A stretch of DNA of 64,000 nucleotides from assembly GCF_027744825.2 (NCBI RefSeq), contig NC_071349.1:434001-498000 (forward strand). The letters run 5' to 3'. Below, in pieces: positions 33,458 to 47,156 of the stretch; positions within the stretch are counted from its first letter, which is position 1, and each line of letters opens with the position of its first letter. The notes beneath the pieces were generated by a model. It worked only from the letters and a program-made list of their open reading frames with translations. It did no database searches and had not been told where the DNA came from. This DNA is from Synchiropus splendidus. Taxonomy: Eukaryota > Chordata > Actinopteri > Syngnathiformes > Callionymidae. A program made the translations under genes and the position numbers.

Positions 33458-36400
33458 CTGAAGTGTTTTTCCAAAGTTATCAACACTTTTATGTTTGGCG
33501 TTCCGAAACCCACCTTATCTCAGGCTGAAAAGCGTTTTTGTGCATTCTGCCATAACTTTTCAGGGAAGCTTCAGAACATGAAATTTTAACCTCCCACTAT
33601 AGCAGAAAGGGTCTTTCTAGTAGTTGCACATCAAATCTAAACTGTCTGAAGTGTTTTTCCAAAGTTATTAACACTTTTATGTTTGGCGTTCCGAAACCCA
33701 CCTTATCTCAGGCTGAAAAGCGTTTTTGTGCATTGTGCCATAACTTTTCAGGGAAGCTTCAGAACATGAAATTTTAACCTCCCACTATAGCAGAAAGGGT
33801 CTTTCTAGTAGTTGCACATCAAATCTAAACTGTCTGAAGTGTTTTTCCAAAGTTATTAACACTTTTATGTTTGGCGTTCCGAAACCCACCTTATCTCAGG
33901 CTGAAAAGCGTTTTTGTGCATTGTGCCATAACTTTTCAGGAAAGCTTCAGAACATGAAATTTTAACCTCCCACTATAGCAGAAAGGGTCTTTCTAGTAGT
34001 TGCACATCAAATCTAAACTGTCTGAAGTGTTTTTCCAAAGTTATCAACACTTTTATGTTTGGCGTTCCGAAACCCACCTTATCTCAGGCTGAAAAGCGTT
34101 TTTACGCATTGTGCCATAACTTTTCAGGGAAGCTTCAGAACATGAAATTTTAACCTCCCACTATAGCAGAAAGGGTCTTTCTAGTAGGTGCACATCAAAT
34201 CTAAGCTGTCTGAAGTGTTTTTCCAAAGTTATCAACACTTTTATGTTTGGCGTTCCGAAACCCACCTTATCTCAGGCTGAAAAGCGTTTTTGTGCATTGT
34301 GCCATAACTTTTCAGGGAAGCTTCAGAACATGAAATTTTAACCTCCCACTATAGCAGAAAGGGTCTTTCTAGTAGTTGCACATCAAATCTAAACTGTCTG
34401 AAGTGTTTTTCCAAAGTTATTAACACTTTTATGTTTGGCGTTCCGAAACCCACCTTATCTCAGGCTGAAAAGCGTTTTTGTGCATTGTGCCATAACTTTT
34501 CAGGGAAGCTTCAGAACATGAAATTTTAACCTCCCACTATAGCAGAAAGGGTCTTTCTAGTAGTTGCACATCAAATCTAAACTGTCTGAAGTGTTTTTCC
34601 AAAGTTATTAACACTTTTATGTTTGGCGTTCCGAAACCCACCTTATCTCAGGCTGAAAAGCGTTTTTACGCATTGTGCCATAACTTTTCAGGGAAGCATC
34701 AGAACATGAAATTTTAACCTCCCACTATAGCAGAAAGGGTCTTTCTAGTAGGTGCACATCAAATCTAAGCTGTCTGAAGTGTTTTCCGAAAGTTATCAAC
34801 ACTTTTATGTTTGGCGTTCCGAAACCCACCTTATCTCAGGCTGAAAAGCGTTTTTGTGCATTGTGCCATAACTTTTCAGGGAAGCTTCAGAACATGAAAT
34901 TTTAACCTCCCACTATAGCAGAAAGGGTCTTTCTAGTAGTTGCACATCAAATCTAAACTGTCTGAAGTGTTTTTCCAAAGTTATTAACACTTTTATGTTT
35001 GGCGTTCCGAAACCCACCTTATCTCAGGCTGAAAAGCGTTTTTGTGCATTGTGCCATAACTTTTCAGGGAAGCTTCAGAACATGAAATTTTAACCTCCCA
35101 CTATAGCAGAAAGGGTCTTTCTAGTAGTTGCACATCAAATCTAAACTGTCTGAAGTGTTTTTCCAAAGTTATCAACACTTTTATGTTTGGCGTTCCGAAA
35201 CCCACCTTATCTCAGGCTGAAAAGCGTTTTTACGCATTGTGCCATAACTTTTCAGGGAAGCTTCAGAACATGAAATTTTAACCTCCCACTATAGCAGAAA
35301 GGGTCTTTCTAGTAGTTGCACATCAAATCTAAGCTGTCTGAAGTGTTTTTCAAAAGTTATCAACACTTTTATGTTTGGCGTTCCGAAACCCACCTTATCT
35401 CAGGCTGAAAAGCGTTTTTGTGCATTGTGCCATAACCTTTCAGGGAAGCTTCAGAACATGAAATTTTAACCTCCCACTATAGCAGAAAGGGTCTTTCTAG
35501 TAGTTGCACATCAAATCTAAACTGTCTGAAGTGTTTTTCCAAAGTTATCAACACTTTTATGTTTGGCGTTCCGAAACCCACCTTATCTCAGGCTGAAAAG
35601 CGTTTTTGTGCATTGTGCCATAACTTTTCAGGGAAGCTTCAGAACATGAAATTTTAACCTCCCACTATAGCAGAAAGGGTCTTTCTAGTAGTTGCACATC
35701 AAATCTAAACTGTCTGAAGTGTTTTTCCAAAGTTATCAACACTTTTATGTTTGGCGTTCCGAAACCCACCTTATCTCAGGCTGAAAAGCGTTTTTACGCA
35801 TTGAGCCATAACTTTTCAGGGAAGCTTCAGAACATGAAATTTTAACCTCCCACTATAGCAGAAAGGGTCTTTCTAGTAGGTGCACATCAAATCTAAGCTG
35901 TCTGAAGTGTTTTTCGAAAGTTATCAACACTTTTATGTTTGGCGTTCCGAAACCCACCTTATCTCAGGCTGAAAAGCGTTTTTGTGCATTGTGCCATAAC
36001 TTTTCAGGGAAGCTTCAGAACATGAAATTTTAACCTCCCACTATAGCAGAAAGGGTCTTTCTAGTAGTTGCACATCAAATCTAAGCTGTCTGAAGTGTTT
36101 TTCGAAAGTTATCAACACTTTTATGTTTGGCGTTCCGAAACCCACCTTATCTCAGGCTGAAAGGCGTTTTTACGCATTGTGCCATAACTTTTCAGGGAAG
36201 CTTCAGAACATGAAATTTTATCCTCCCACTATAGCAGAAAGGGTCTTTCTAGTAGGTGCACATCAAATCTAAGCTGTCTGAAGTGTTTTTCGAAAGTTAT
36301 CAACACTTTTATGTTTGGCGTTCCGAAACCCACCTTATCTCAGGCTGAAAAGCGTTTTTGTGCATTGTGCCATAACTTTTCAGGGAAGCTTCAGAACATG

Positions 36401-39097
36401 AAATTTTAACCTCCCACTATAGCAGAAAGGGTCTTTCTAGTAGTTGCACATCAAATCTAAACTGTCTGAAGTGTTTTTCCAAAGTTATTAACACTTTTAT
36501 GTTTGGCGTTCCGAAACCCACCTTATCTCAGGCTGAAAAGCGTTTTTGTGCATTGTGCCATAACTTTTCAGGGAAGCTTCAGAACATGAAATTTTAACCT
36601 CCCACTATAGCAGAAAGGGTCTTTCTAGTAGTTGCACATTAAATCTAAACTGTCTGAAGTGTTTTTCCAAAGTTATTAACACTTTTATGTTTGGCGTTCC
36701 GAAACCCACCTTATCTCAGGCTGAAAAGCGTTTTTACGCATTGTGCCATAACTTTTCAGGGAAGCTTCAGAACATGAAATTTTAACCTCCCACTATAGCA
36801 GAAAGGGTCTTTCTAGTAGGTGCACATCAAATCTAAACTGTCTGAAGTGTTTTTCCAAAGTTATCAACACTTTTATGTTTGGCGTTCCGAAACCCACCTT
36901 ATCTCAGGCTGAAAAGCGTTTTTACGCATTGTGCCATAACTTTTCAGGGAAGCTTCAGAACATGAAATTTTAACCTCCCACTATAGCAGAAAGGGTCTTT
37001 CTAGTTGGTGCACATCAAATCTAAGCTGTCTGAAGTGTTTTTCCAAAGTTATCAACACTTTTATGTTTGGCGTTCCGAAACCCACCTTATCTCAGGCTGA
37101 AAAGCGTTTTTGTGCATTGTGCCATAACTTTTCAGGGAAGCTTCAGAACATGAAATTTTAACCTCCCACTATAGCAGAAAGGGTCTTTCTAGTAGTTGCA
37201 CATCAAATCTAAACTGTCTGAAGTGTTTTTCCAAAGTTATTAACACTTTTATGTTTGGCGTTCCGAAACCCACCTTATCTCAGGCTGAAAAGCGTTTTTG
37301 TGCATTGTGCCATAACTTTTCAGGAAAGCTTCAGAACATGAAATTTTAACCTCCCACTATAGCAGAAAGGGTCTTTCTAGTAGTTGCACATCAAATCTAA
37401 ACTGTCTGAAGTGTTTTTCCAAAGTTATCAACACTTTTATGTTTGGCGTTCCGAAACCCACCTTATCTCAGGCTGAAAAGCGTTTTTACGCATTGTGCCA
37501 TAACTTTTCAGGGAAGCTTCAGAACATGAAATTTTAACCTCCCACTATAGCAGAAAGGGTCTTTCTAGTAGTTGCACATCAAATCTAAACTGTCTGAAGT
37601 GTTTTTCCAAAGTTTTTAACACTTTTATGTTTGGCGTTCCGAAACCCACCTTATCTCAGGCTGAAAAGCGTTTTTGTGCATTGTGCCATAACCTTTCAGG
37701 GAAGCTTCAGAACATGAAATTTTAACCTCCCACTATAGCAGAAAGGGTCTTTCTAGTAGTTGCACATCAAATCTAAACTGTCTGAAGTGTTTTTCCAAAG
37801 TTATCAACACTTTTATGTTTGGCGTTCCGAAACCCACCTTATCTCAGGCTGAAAAGCGTTTTTGTGCATTGTGCCATAACTTTTCAGGGAAGCTTCAGAA
37901 CATGAAATTTTAACCTCCCACTATAGCAGAAAGGGTCTTTCTAGTAGTTGCACATCAAATCTAAACTGTCTGAAGTGTTTTTCCAAAGTTATTAACACTT
38001 TTATGTTTGGCGTTCCGAAACCCACCTTATCTCAGGCTGAAAAGCGTTTTTACGCATTGTGCCATAACTTTTCAGGGAAGCTTCAGAACATGAAATTTTA
38101 ACCTCCCACTATAGCAGAAAGGGTCTTTCTAGTAGGTGCACATCAAATCTAAGCTGTCTGAAGTGTTTTTCGAAAGTTATCAACACTTTTATGTTTGGCG
38201 TTCCGAAACCCACCTTATCTCAGGCTGAAAAGCGTTTTTGTGCATTGTGCCATAACTTTTCAGGGAAGCTTCAGAACATGAAATTTTAACCTCCCACTAT
38301 AGCAGAAAGGGTCTTTCTAGTAGTTGCACATCAAATCTAAGCTGTCTGAAGTGTTTTTCAAAAGTTATTAACACTTTTATGTTTGGCGTTCCGAAACCCA
38401 CCTTATCTCAGGCTGAAAAGCGTTTTTGTGCATTGTGCCATAACTTTTCAGGGAAGCTTCAGAACATGAAATTTTAACCTCCCACTATAGCAGAAAGGGT
38501 CTTTCTAGTAGTTGCACATCAAATCTAAACTGTCTGAAGTGTTTTTCCAAAGTTATCAACACTTTTATGTTTGGCGTTCCGAAACCCACCTTATCTCAGG
38601 CTGAAAAGCGTTTTTGTGCATTGTGCCATAACTTTTCAGGGAAGCTTCAGAACATGAAATTTTAACCTCCCACTATAGCAGAAAGGGTCTTTCTAGTAGT
38701 TGCACATCAAATCTAAACTGTCTGAAGTGTTTTTCCAAAGTTATCAACACTTTTATGTTTGGCGTTCCGAAACCCACCTTATCTCAGGCTGAAAAGCGTT
38801 TTTGTGCATTGTGCCATAACTTTTCAGGGAAGCTTCAGAACATGAAATTTTAACCTCCCACTATAGCAGAAAGGGTCTTTCTAGTAGTTGCACATCAAAT
38901 CTAAACTGTCTGAAGTGTTTTTCCAAAGTTATTAACACTTTTATGTTTGGCGTTCCGAAACCCACCTTATCTCAGGCTGAAAAGCGTTTTTACGCATTGT
39001 GCCATAACTTTTCAGGGAAGCTTCAGAACATGAAATTTTAACCTCCCACTATAGCAGAAAGGGTCTTTCTAGTAGTTGCACATCAAATCTAAACTGT
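33458..39097. repeat. Monomers 179-208, mixed order
   Basis: Thirty monomers show no tandem HOR that I could follow. Private changes include CATTCTGCC (33544), CATAACCTTTC (near 35432 and 37688), CACATTAAATC (36636), CTAGTTGGTGC (near 37003) and AGTTTTTAAC (37612). A T113A monomer followed by the CCG-at-13-15 monomer occurs at 34586-34961. A reduced CATTGAGCC module lies at 35714-36465. The types are those used in the HOR domains, in a different order. Confidence 0.7.
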
Positions 39098-40976
39098 CTG
39101 AAGTGTTTTTCCAAAGTTATTAACACTTTTATGTTTGGCGTTCCGAAACCCACCTTATCTCAGGCTGAAAAGCGTTTTTGTGCATTGTGCCATAACTTTT
39201 CAGGGAAGCTTCAGAACATGAAATTTTAACCTCCCACTATAGCAGAAAGGGTCTTTCTAGTAGTTGCACATCAAATCTAAACTGTCTGAAGTGTTTTTCC
39301 AAAGTTATTAACACTTTTATGTTTGGCGTTCCGAAACCCACCTTATCTCAGGCTGAAAAGCGTTTTTGTGCATTGTGCCATAACTTTTCAGGGAAGCTTC
39401 AGAACATGAAATTTTAACCTCCCACTATAGCAGAAAGGGTCTTTCTAGTAGGTGCACATCAAATCTAAGCTGTCTGAAGTGTTTTTCCAAAGTTATCAAC
39501 ACTTTTATGTTTGGCGTTCCGAAACCCACCTTATCTCAGGCTGAAAAGCGTTTTTGTGCATTGTGCCATAACTTTTCAGGGAAGCTTCAGAACATGAAAT
39601 TTTAACCTCCCACTATAGCAGAAAGGGTCTTTCTAGTAGTTGCACATCAAATCTAAACTGTCTGAAGTGTTTTTCCAAAGTTATTAACACTTTTATGTTT
39701 GGCGTTCCGAAACCCACCTTATCTCAGGCTGAAAAGCGTTTTTGTGCATTGTGCCATAACTTTTCAGGAAAGCTTCAGAACATGAAATTTTAACCTCCCA
39801 CTATAGCAGAAAGGGTCTTTCTAGTAGTTGCACATCAAATCTAAACTGTCTGAAGTGTTTTTCCAAAGTTATCAACACTTTTATGTTTGGCGTTCCGAAA
39901 CCCACCTTATCTCAGGCTGAAAAGCGTTTTTACGCATTGTGCCATAACTTTTCAGGGAAGCTTCAGAACATGAAATTTTAACCTCCCACTATAGCAGAAA
40001 GGGTCTTTCTAGTAGGTGCACATCAAATCTAAGCTGTCTGAAGTGTTTTTCCAAAGTTATCAACACTTTTATGTTTGGCGTTCCGAAACCCACCTTATCT
40101 CAGGCTGAAAAGCGTTTTTGTGCATTGTGCCATAACTTTTCAGGGAAGCTTCAGAACATGAAATTTTAACCTCCCACTATAGCAGAAAGGGTCTTTCTAG
40201 TAGTTGCACATCAAATCTAAACTGTCTGAAGTGTTTTTCCAAAGTTATTAACACTTTTATGTTTGGCGTTCCGAAACCCACCTTATCTCAGGCTGAAAAG
40301 CGTTTTTGTGCATTGTGCCATAACTTTTCAGGGAAGCTTCAGAACATGAAATTTTAACCTCCCACTATAGCAGAAAGGGTCTTTCTAGTAGTTGCACATC
40401 AAATCTAAACTGTCTGAAGTGTTTTTCCAAAGTTATCAACACTTTTATGTTTGGCGTTCCGAAACCCACCTTATCTCAGGCTGAAAAGCGTTTTTGTGCA
40501 TTGTGCCATAACTTTTCAGGGAAGCTTCAGAACATGAAATTTTAACCTCCCACTCTAGCAGAAAGGGTCTTTCTAGTAGTTGCACATCAAATCTAAACTG
40601 TCTGAAGTGTTTTTCCAAAGTTATCAACACTTTTATGTTTGGCGTTCCGAAACCCACCTTATGTCAGGCTGAAAAGCGTTTTTACGCATTGTGCCATAAC
40701 TTTTCAGGGAAGCTTCAGAACATGAAATTTTAACCTCCCACTATAGCAGAAAGGGTCTTTCTAGTAGGTGCACATCAAATCTAAGCTGTCTGAAGTGTTT
40801 TTCCAAAGTTATCAACACTTTTATGTTTGGCGTTCCGAAACCCACCTTATCTCAGGCTGAAAAGCGTTTTGTGCATTGTGCCATAACTTTTCAGGGAAGC
40901 TTCAGAACATGAAATTTTAACCTCCCACTATAGCAGAAAGGGTCTTTCTAGTAGTTGCACATCAAATCTAAACTGT
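39098..40976. repeat. 10-monomer HOR, copy 1 (1879 bp)
   Basis: The unit runs GT/T24, GT/T24 with G167, C/C/GT, A108, AC, C/C/GT, T24/GT, CTCTAGCAG (40554), TATGTCAGG (40661) with AC, and a monomer with a 1-bp T-run deletion (40867-40870). It is one base short of 10 x 188. The last four monomers are shared with 17297-18047. Confidence 0.92.
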
Positions 40977-42855
40977 CTGAAGTGTTTTTCCAAAGTTATT
41001 AACACTTTTATGTTTGGCGTTCCGAAACCCACCTTATCTCAGGCTGAAAAGCGTTTTTGTGCATTGTGCCATAACTTTTCAGGGAAGCTTCAGAACATGA
41101 AATTTTAACCTCCCACTATAGCAGAAAGGGTCTTTCTAGTAGTTGCACATCAAATCTAAACTGTCTGAAGTGTTTTTCCAAAGTTATTAACACTTTTATG
41201 TTTGGCGTTCCGAAACCCACCTTATCTCAGGCTGAAAAGCGTTTTTGTGCATTGTGCCATAACTTTTCAGGGAAGCTTCAGAACATGAAATTTTAACCTC
41301 CCACTATAGCAGAAAGGGTCTTTCTAGTAGGTGCACATCAAATCTAAGCTGTCTGAAGTGTTTTTCCAAAGTTATCAACACTTTTATGTTTGGCGTTCCG
41401 AAACCCACCTTATCTCAGGCTGAAAAGCGTTTTTGTGCATTGTGCCATAACTTTTCAGGGAAGCTTCAGAACATGAAATTTTAACCTCCCACTATAGCAG
41501 AAAGGGTCTTTCTAGTAGTTGCACATCAAATCTAAACTGTCTGAAGTGTTTTTCCAAAGTTATTAACACTTTTATGTTTGGCGTTCCGAAACCCACCTTA
41601 TCTCAGGCTGAAAAGCGTTTTTGTGCATTGTGCCATAACTTTTCAGGAAAGCTTCAGAACATGAAATTTTAACCTCCCACTATAGCAGAAAGGGTCTTTC
41701 TAGTAGTTGCACATCAAATCTAAACTGTCTGAAGTGTTTTTCCAAAGTTATCAACACTTTTATGTTTGGCGTTCCGAAACCCACCTTATCTCAGGCTGAA
41801 AAGCGTTTTTACGCATTGTGCCATAACTTTTCAGGGAAGCTTCAGAACATGAAATTTTAACCTCCCACTATAGCAGAAAGGGTCTTTCTAGTAGGTGCAC
41901 ATCAAATCTAAGCTGTCTGAAGTGTTTTTCCAAAGTTATCAACACTTTTATGTTTGGCGTTCCGAAACCCACCTTATCTCAGGCTGAAAAGCGTTTTTGT
42001 GCATTGTGCCATAACTTTTCAGGGAAGCTTCAGAACATGAAATTTTAACCTCCCACTATAGCAGAAAGGGTCTTTCTAGTAGTTGCACATCAAATCTAAA
42101 CTGTCTGAAGTGTTTTTCCAAAGTTATTAACACTTTTATGTTTGGCGTTCCGAAACCCACCTTATCTCAGGCTGAAAAGCGTTTTTGTGCATTGTGCCAT
42201 AACTTTTCAGGGAAGCTTCAGAACATGAAATTTTAACCTCCCACTATAGCAGAAAGGGTCTTTCTAGTAGTTGCACATCAAATCTAAACTGTCTGAAGTG
42301 TTTTTCCAAAGTTATCAACACTTTTATGTTTGGCGTTCCGAAACCCACCTTATCTCAGGCTGAAAAGCGTTTTTGTGCATTGTGCCATAACTTTTCAGGG
42401 AAGCTTCAGAACATGAAATTTTAACCTCCCACTCTAGCAGAAAGGGTCTTTCTAGTAGTTGCACATCAAATCTAAACTGTCTGAAGTGTTTTTCCAAAGT
42501 TATCAACACTTTTATGTTTGGCGTTCCGAAACCCACCTTATGTCAGGCTGAAAAGCGTTTTTACGCATTGTGCCATAACTTTTCAGGGAAGCTTCAGAAC
42601 ATGAAATTTTAACCTCCCACTATAGCAGAAAGGGTCTTTCTAGTAGGTGCACATCAAATCTAAGCTGTCTGAAGTGTTTTTCCAAAGTTATCAACACTTT
42701 TATGTTTGGCGTTCCGAAACCCACCTTATCTCAGGCTGAAAAGCGTTTTGTGCATTGTGCCATAACTTTTCAGGGAAGCTTCAGAACATGAAATTTTAAC
42801 CTCCCACTATAGCAGAAAGGGTCTTTCTAGTAGTTGCACATCAAATCTAAACTGT
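40977..42855. repeat. 10-monomer HOR, copy 2 (1879 bp)
   Basis: It has the same ten monomer types in the same order, with CTCTAGCAG (42433), TATGTCAGG (42540) and the T-run deletion (42746-42749) each 1879 bp after copy 1. I saw no substitutions separating the two copies, which suggests a very recent duplication. Confidence 0.92.
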
Positions 42856-45800
42856 CTGAAGTGTTTTTCCAAAGTTATTAACACTTTTATGTTTGGCGTT
42901 CCGAAACCCACCTTATCTCAGGCTGAAAAGCGTTTTTGTGCATTGTGCCATAACTTTTCAGGGAAGCTTCAGAACATGAAATTTTAACCTCCCACTATAG
43001 CAGAAAGGGTCTTTCTAGTAGTTGCACATCAAATCTAAACTGTCTGAAGTGTTTTTCCAAAGTTATCAACACTTTTATGTTTGGCGTTCCGAAACCCACC
43101 TTATCTCAGGCTGAAAAGCGTTTTTACGCATTGTGCCATAACTTTTCAGGGAAGCTTCAGAACATGAAATTTTAACCTCCCACTATAGCAGAAAGGGTCT
43201 TTCTAGTAGGTGCACATCAAATCTAAGCTGTCTGAAGTGTTTTTCGAAAGTTATCAACACTTTTATGTTTGGCGTTCCGAAACCCACCTTATCTCAGGCT
43301 GAAAAGCGTTTTTGTGCATTGTGCCATAACTTTTCAGGGAAGCTTCAGAACATGACATTTTAACCTCCCACTATAGCAGAAAGGGTCTTTCTAGTAGTTG
43401 CACATCAAATCTAAACTGTCTGAAGTGTTTTTCCAAAGTTATTAACACTTTTATGTTTGGCGTTCCGAAACCCACCTTATCTCAGGCTGAAAAGCGTTTT
43501 TGTGCATTGTGCCATAACTTTTCAGGGAAGCTTCAGAACATGAAATTTTAACCTCCCACTATAGCAGAAAGGGTCTTTCTAGTAGTTGCACATCAAATCT
43601 AAACTGTCTGAAGTGTTTTTCCAAAGTTATTAACACTTTTATGTTTGGCGTTCCGAAACCCACCTTATCTCAGGCTGAAAAGCGTTTTTGTGCATTGTGC
43701 CATAACTTTTCAGGGAAGCTTCAGAACATGATATTTTAACCTCCCACTATAGCAGAAAGGGTCTTTCTAGTAGTTGCACATCAAATCTAAACTGTCTGAA
43801 GTGTTTTTCCCAAGTTATCAACACTTTTATGTTTGGCGTTCCGAAACCCACCTTATCTCAGGCTGAAAAGCGTTTTTACGCATTGAGCCATAACTTTTCA
43901 GGGAAGCTTCAGAACATGAAATTTTAACCTCCCACTATAGCAGAAAGGGTCTTTCTAGTAGGTGCACATCAAATCTAAGCTGTCTGAAGTGTTTTTCGAA
44001 ACTTATCAACACTTTTATGTTTGGCGTTCCGAAACCCACCTTATCTCAGGCTGAAAAGCGTTTTTGTGCATTGTGCCATAACTTTTCAGGGAAGCTTCAG
44101 AACATGAAATTTTAACCTCCCACTATAGCAGAAAGGGTCTTTCTAGTAGTTGCACATCAAATCTAAACTGTCTGAAGTGTTTTTCCAAAGTTATCAACAC
44201 TTTTATGTTTGGCGTTCCGAAACCCACCTTATCTCAGGCTGAAAAGCGTTTTTACGCATTGTGCCATAACTTTTCAGGGAAGCTTCAGAACATGAAATTT
44301 TATCCTCCCACTATAGCAGAAAGGGTCTTTCTAGTAGGTGCACATCAAATCTAAGCTGTCTGAAGTGTTTTTCGAAAGTTATCAACACTTTTATGTTTGG
44401 CGTTCCGAAACCCACCTTATCTCAGGCTGAAAAGCGTTTTTGTGCATTGTGCCATAACTTTTCAGGGAAGCTTCAGAACATGAAATTTTAACCTCCCACT
44501 ATAGCAGAAAGGGTCTTTCTAGTAGTTGCACATCAAATCTAAACTGTCTGAAGTGTTTTTCCAAAGTTATTAACACTTTTATGTTTGGCGTTCCGAAACC
44601 CACCTTATCTCAGGCTGAAAAGCGTTTTTACGCATTGTGCCATAACTTTTCAGGGAAGCTTCAGAACATGAAATTTTAACCTCCCACTACAGCAGAAAGG
44701 GTCTTTCTAGTAGGTGCACATCAAATCTAAGCTGTCTGAAGTGTTTTTCGAAAGTTATCAACACTTTTATGTTTGGCGTTCCGAAACCCACCTTATCTCA
44801 GGCTGAAAAGCGTTTTTGTGCATTGTGCCATAACTTTTCAGGGAAGCTTCAGAACATGAAATTTTAACCTCCCACTATAGCAGAAAGGGTCTTTCTAGTA
44901 GTTGAAAATCAAATCTAAGCTGTCTGAAGTGTTTTTCAAAAGTTATCAACACTTTTATGTTTGGCGTTCCGAAACCCACCTTATCTCAGGCTGAAAAGCG
45001 TTTTTGTGCATTGTGCCATAACTTTTCAGGGAAGCTTCAGAACATGAAATTTTAACCTCCCACTATAGCAGAAAGGGTCTTTCTAGTAGTTGCACATCAA
45101 ATCTAAACTGTCTGAAGTGTTTTTCCAAAGTTATCAACACTTTTATGTTTGGCGTTCCGAAACCCACCTTATCTCAGGCTGAAAAGCGTTTTTACGCATT
45201 GTGCCATAACTTTTCAGGGAAGCTTCAGAACATGAAATTTTAACCTCCCACTATAGCAGAAAGGGTCTTTCTAGTAGTTGCACATCAAATCTAAACTGTC
45301 TGAAGTGTTTTTCCAAAGTTATTAACACTTTTATGTTTGGCGTTCGGAAACCCACCTTATCTCAGGCTGAAAAGCGTTTTTGTGCATTGTGCCATAACTT
45401 TTCAGGGAAGCTTCAGAACATGAAATTTTAACCTCCCACTATAGCAGAAAGGGTCTTTCTAGTAGTTGCACATCAAATCTAAACTGTCTGAAGTGTTTTT
45501 CCAAAGTTATTAACACTTTTATGTTTGGCGTTCCGAAACCCACCTTATCTCAGGCTGAAAAGCGTTTTTGTGCATTGTGCCATAACTTTTCAGGGAAGCT
45601 TCAGAACATGAAATTTTAACCTCCCACTATAGCAGAAAGGGTCTTTCTAGTAGTTGCACATCAAATCTAAACTGTCTGAAGTGTTTTTCCAAAGTTATCA
45701 ACACTTTTATGTTTGGCGTTCCGAAACCCACCTTATCTCAATCTGAAAAGCGTTTTTACGCATTGTGCCATAACTTTTCAGGGAAGCATCAGAACATGAA

Positions 45801-47156
45801 ATTTTAACCTCCCACTATAGCAGAAAGGGTCTTTCTAGTAGGTGCACATCAAATCTAAGCTGTCTGAAGTGTTTTCCGAAAGTTATCAACACTTTTATGT
45901 TTGGCGTTCCGAAACCCACCTTATCTCAGGCTGAAAAGCGTTTTTGTGCATTATGCCATAACTTTTCAGGGAAGCTTCAGAACATGAAATTTTAACCTCC
46001 CACTATAGCAGAAAGGGTCTTTCTAGTAGTTGCACATCAAATCTAAGCTGTCTGAAGTGTTTTTCCAAAGTTATCAACACTTTTATGTTTGGCGTTCCGA
46101 AACCCACCTTATCTCAGGCTGAAAAGCGTTTTTGTGCATTGTGCCATAACTTTTCAGGGAAGCTTCAGAACATGAAATTTTAACCTCCCACTATAGCAGA
46201 AAGGGTCTTTCTAGTAGTTGCACATCAAATCTAAACTGTCTGAAGTGTTTTTCCAAAGTTATTAACACTTTTATGTTTGGCGTTCCGAAACCCACCTTAT
46301 CTCAGGCTGAAAAGCGTTTTTGTGCATTGTGCCATAACTTTTCAGGGAAGCTTCAGAACATGAAATTTTAACCTCCCACTATAGCAGAAAGGGTCTTTCT
46401 AGTAGTTGCACATCAAATCTAAACTGTCTGAAGTGTTTTTCCAAAGTTATTAACACTTTTATGTTTGGCGTTCCGAAACCCACCTTATCTCAGGCTGAAA
46501 AGCGTTTTTGTGCATTGTGCCATAACTTTTCAGGAAAGCTTCAGAACATGAAATTTTAACCTCCCACTATAGCAGAAAGGGTCTTTCTAGTAGTTGCACA
46601 TCAAATCTAAACTGTCTGAAGTGTTTTTCCAAAGTTATCAACACTTTTATGTTTGGCGTTCCGAAACCCACCTTATCTCAGGCTGAAAAGCGTTTTTACG
46701 CATTGTGCCATAACTTTTCAGGGAAGCTTCAGAACATGAAATTTTAACCTCCCACTATAGCAGAAAGGGTCTTTCTAGTAGTTGCACATCAAATCTAAAC
46801 TGTCTGAAGTGTTTTTCCAAAGTTATCAACACTTTTATGTTTGGCGTTCCGAAACCCACCTTATCTCAGGCTGAAAAGCGTTTTTGTGCATTGTGCCATA
46901 ACTTTTCAGGGAAGCTTCAGAACATGAAATTTTAACCTCCCACTATAGCAGAAAGGGTCTTTCTAGTAGTTGCACATCAAATCTAAACTGTCTGAAGTGT
47001 TTTTCCAAAGTTATTAACACTTTTATGTTTGGCGTTCCGAAACCCACCTTATCTCAGGCTGAAAAGCGTTTTTGTGCATTGTGCCATAACTTTTCAGGGA
47101 AGCTTCAGAACATGAAATTTTAACCTCCCACTATAGCAGAAAGGGTCTTTCTAGTA
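42750..47156. repeat. 4.4-kb block, first copy (repeats 6580 bp downstream)
   Basis: Barcodes GACATTTT (43354), GATATTTT (43730), TTTCCCAAG (43807), CATTGAGCC (43881), ATCC at 131-134 (44302), CTACAGC (44688), TTGAAAATC (44902), GTTCGGAAA (45343), CTCAATCTG (45737), CCG at 13-15 (45876) and CATTATGCC (45950) each recur 6580 bp (35 monomers) later. I noticed one internal substitution (44002, C against G at 50582). Similarity starts after the T-run deletion at 42746-42749 and breaks at 47157, where G167 faces T. Confidence 0.93.
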
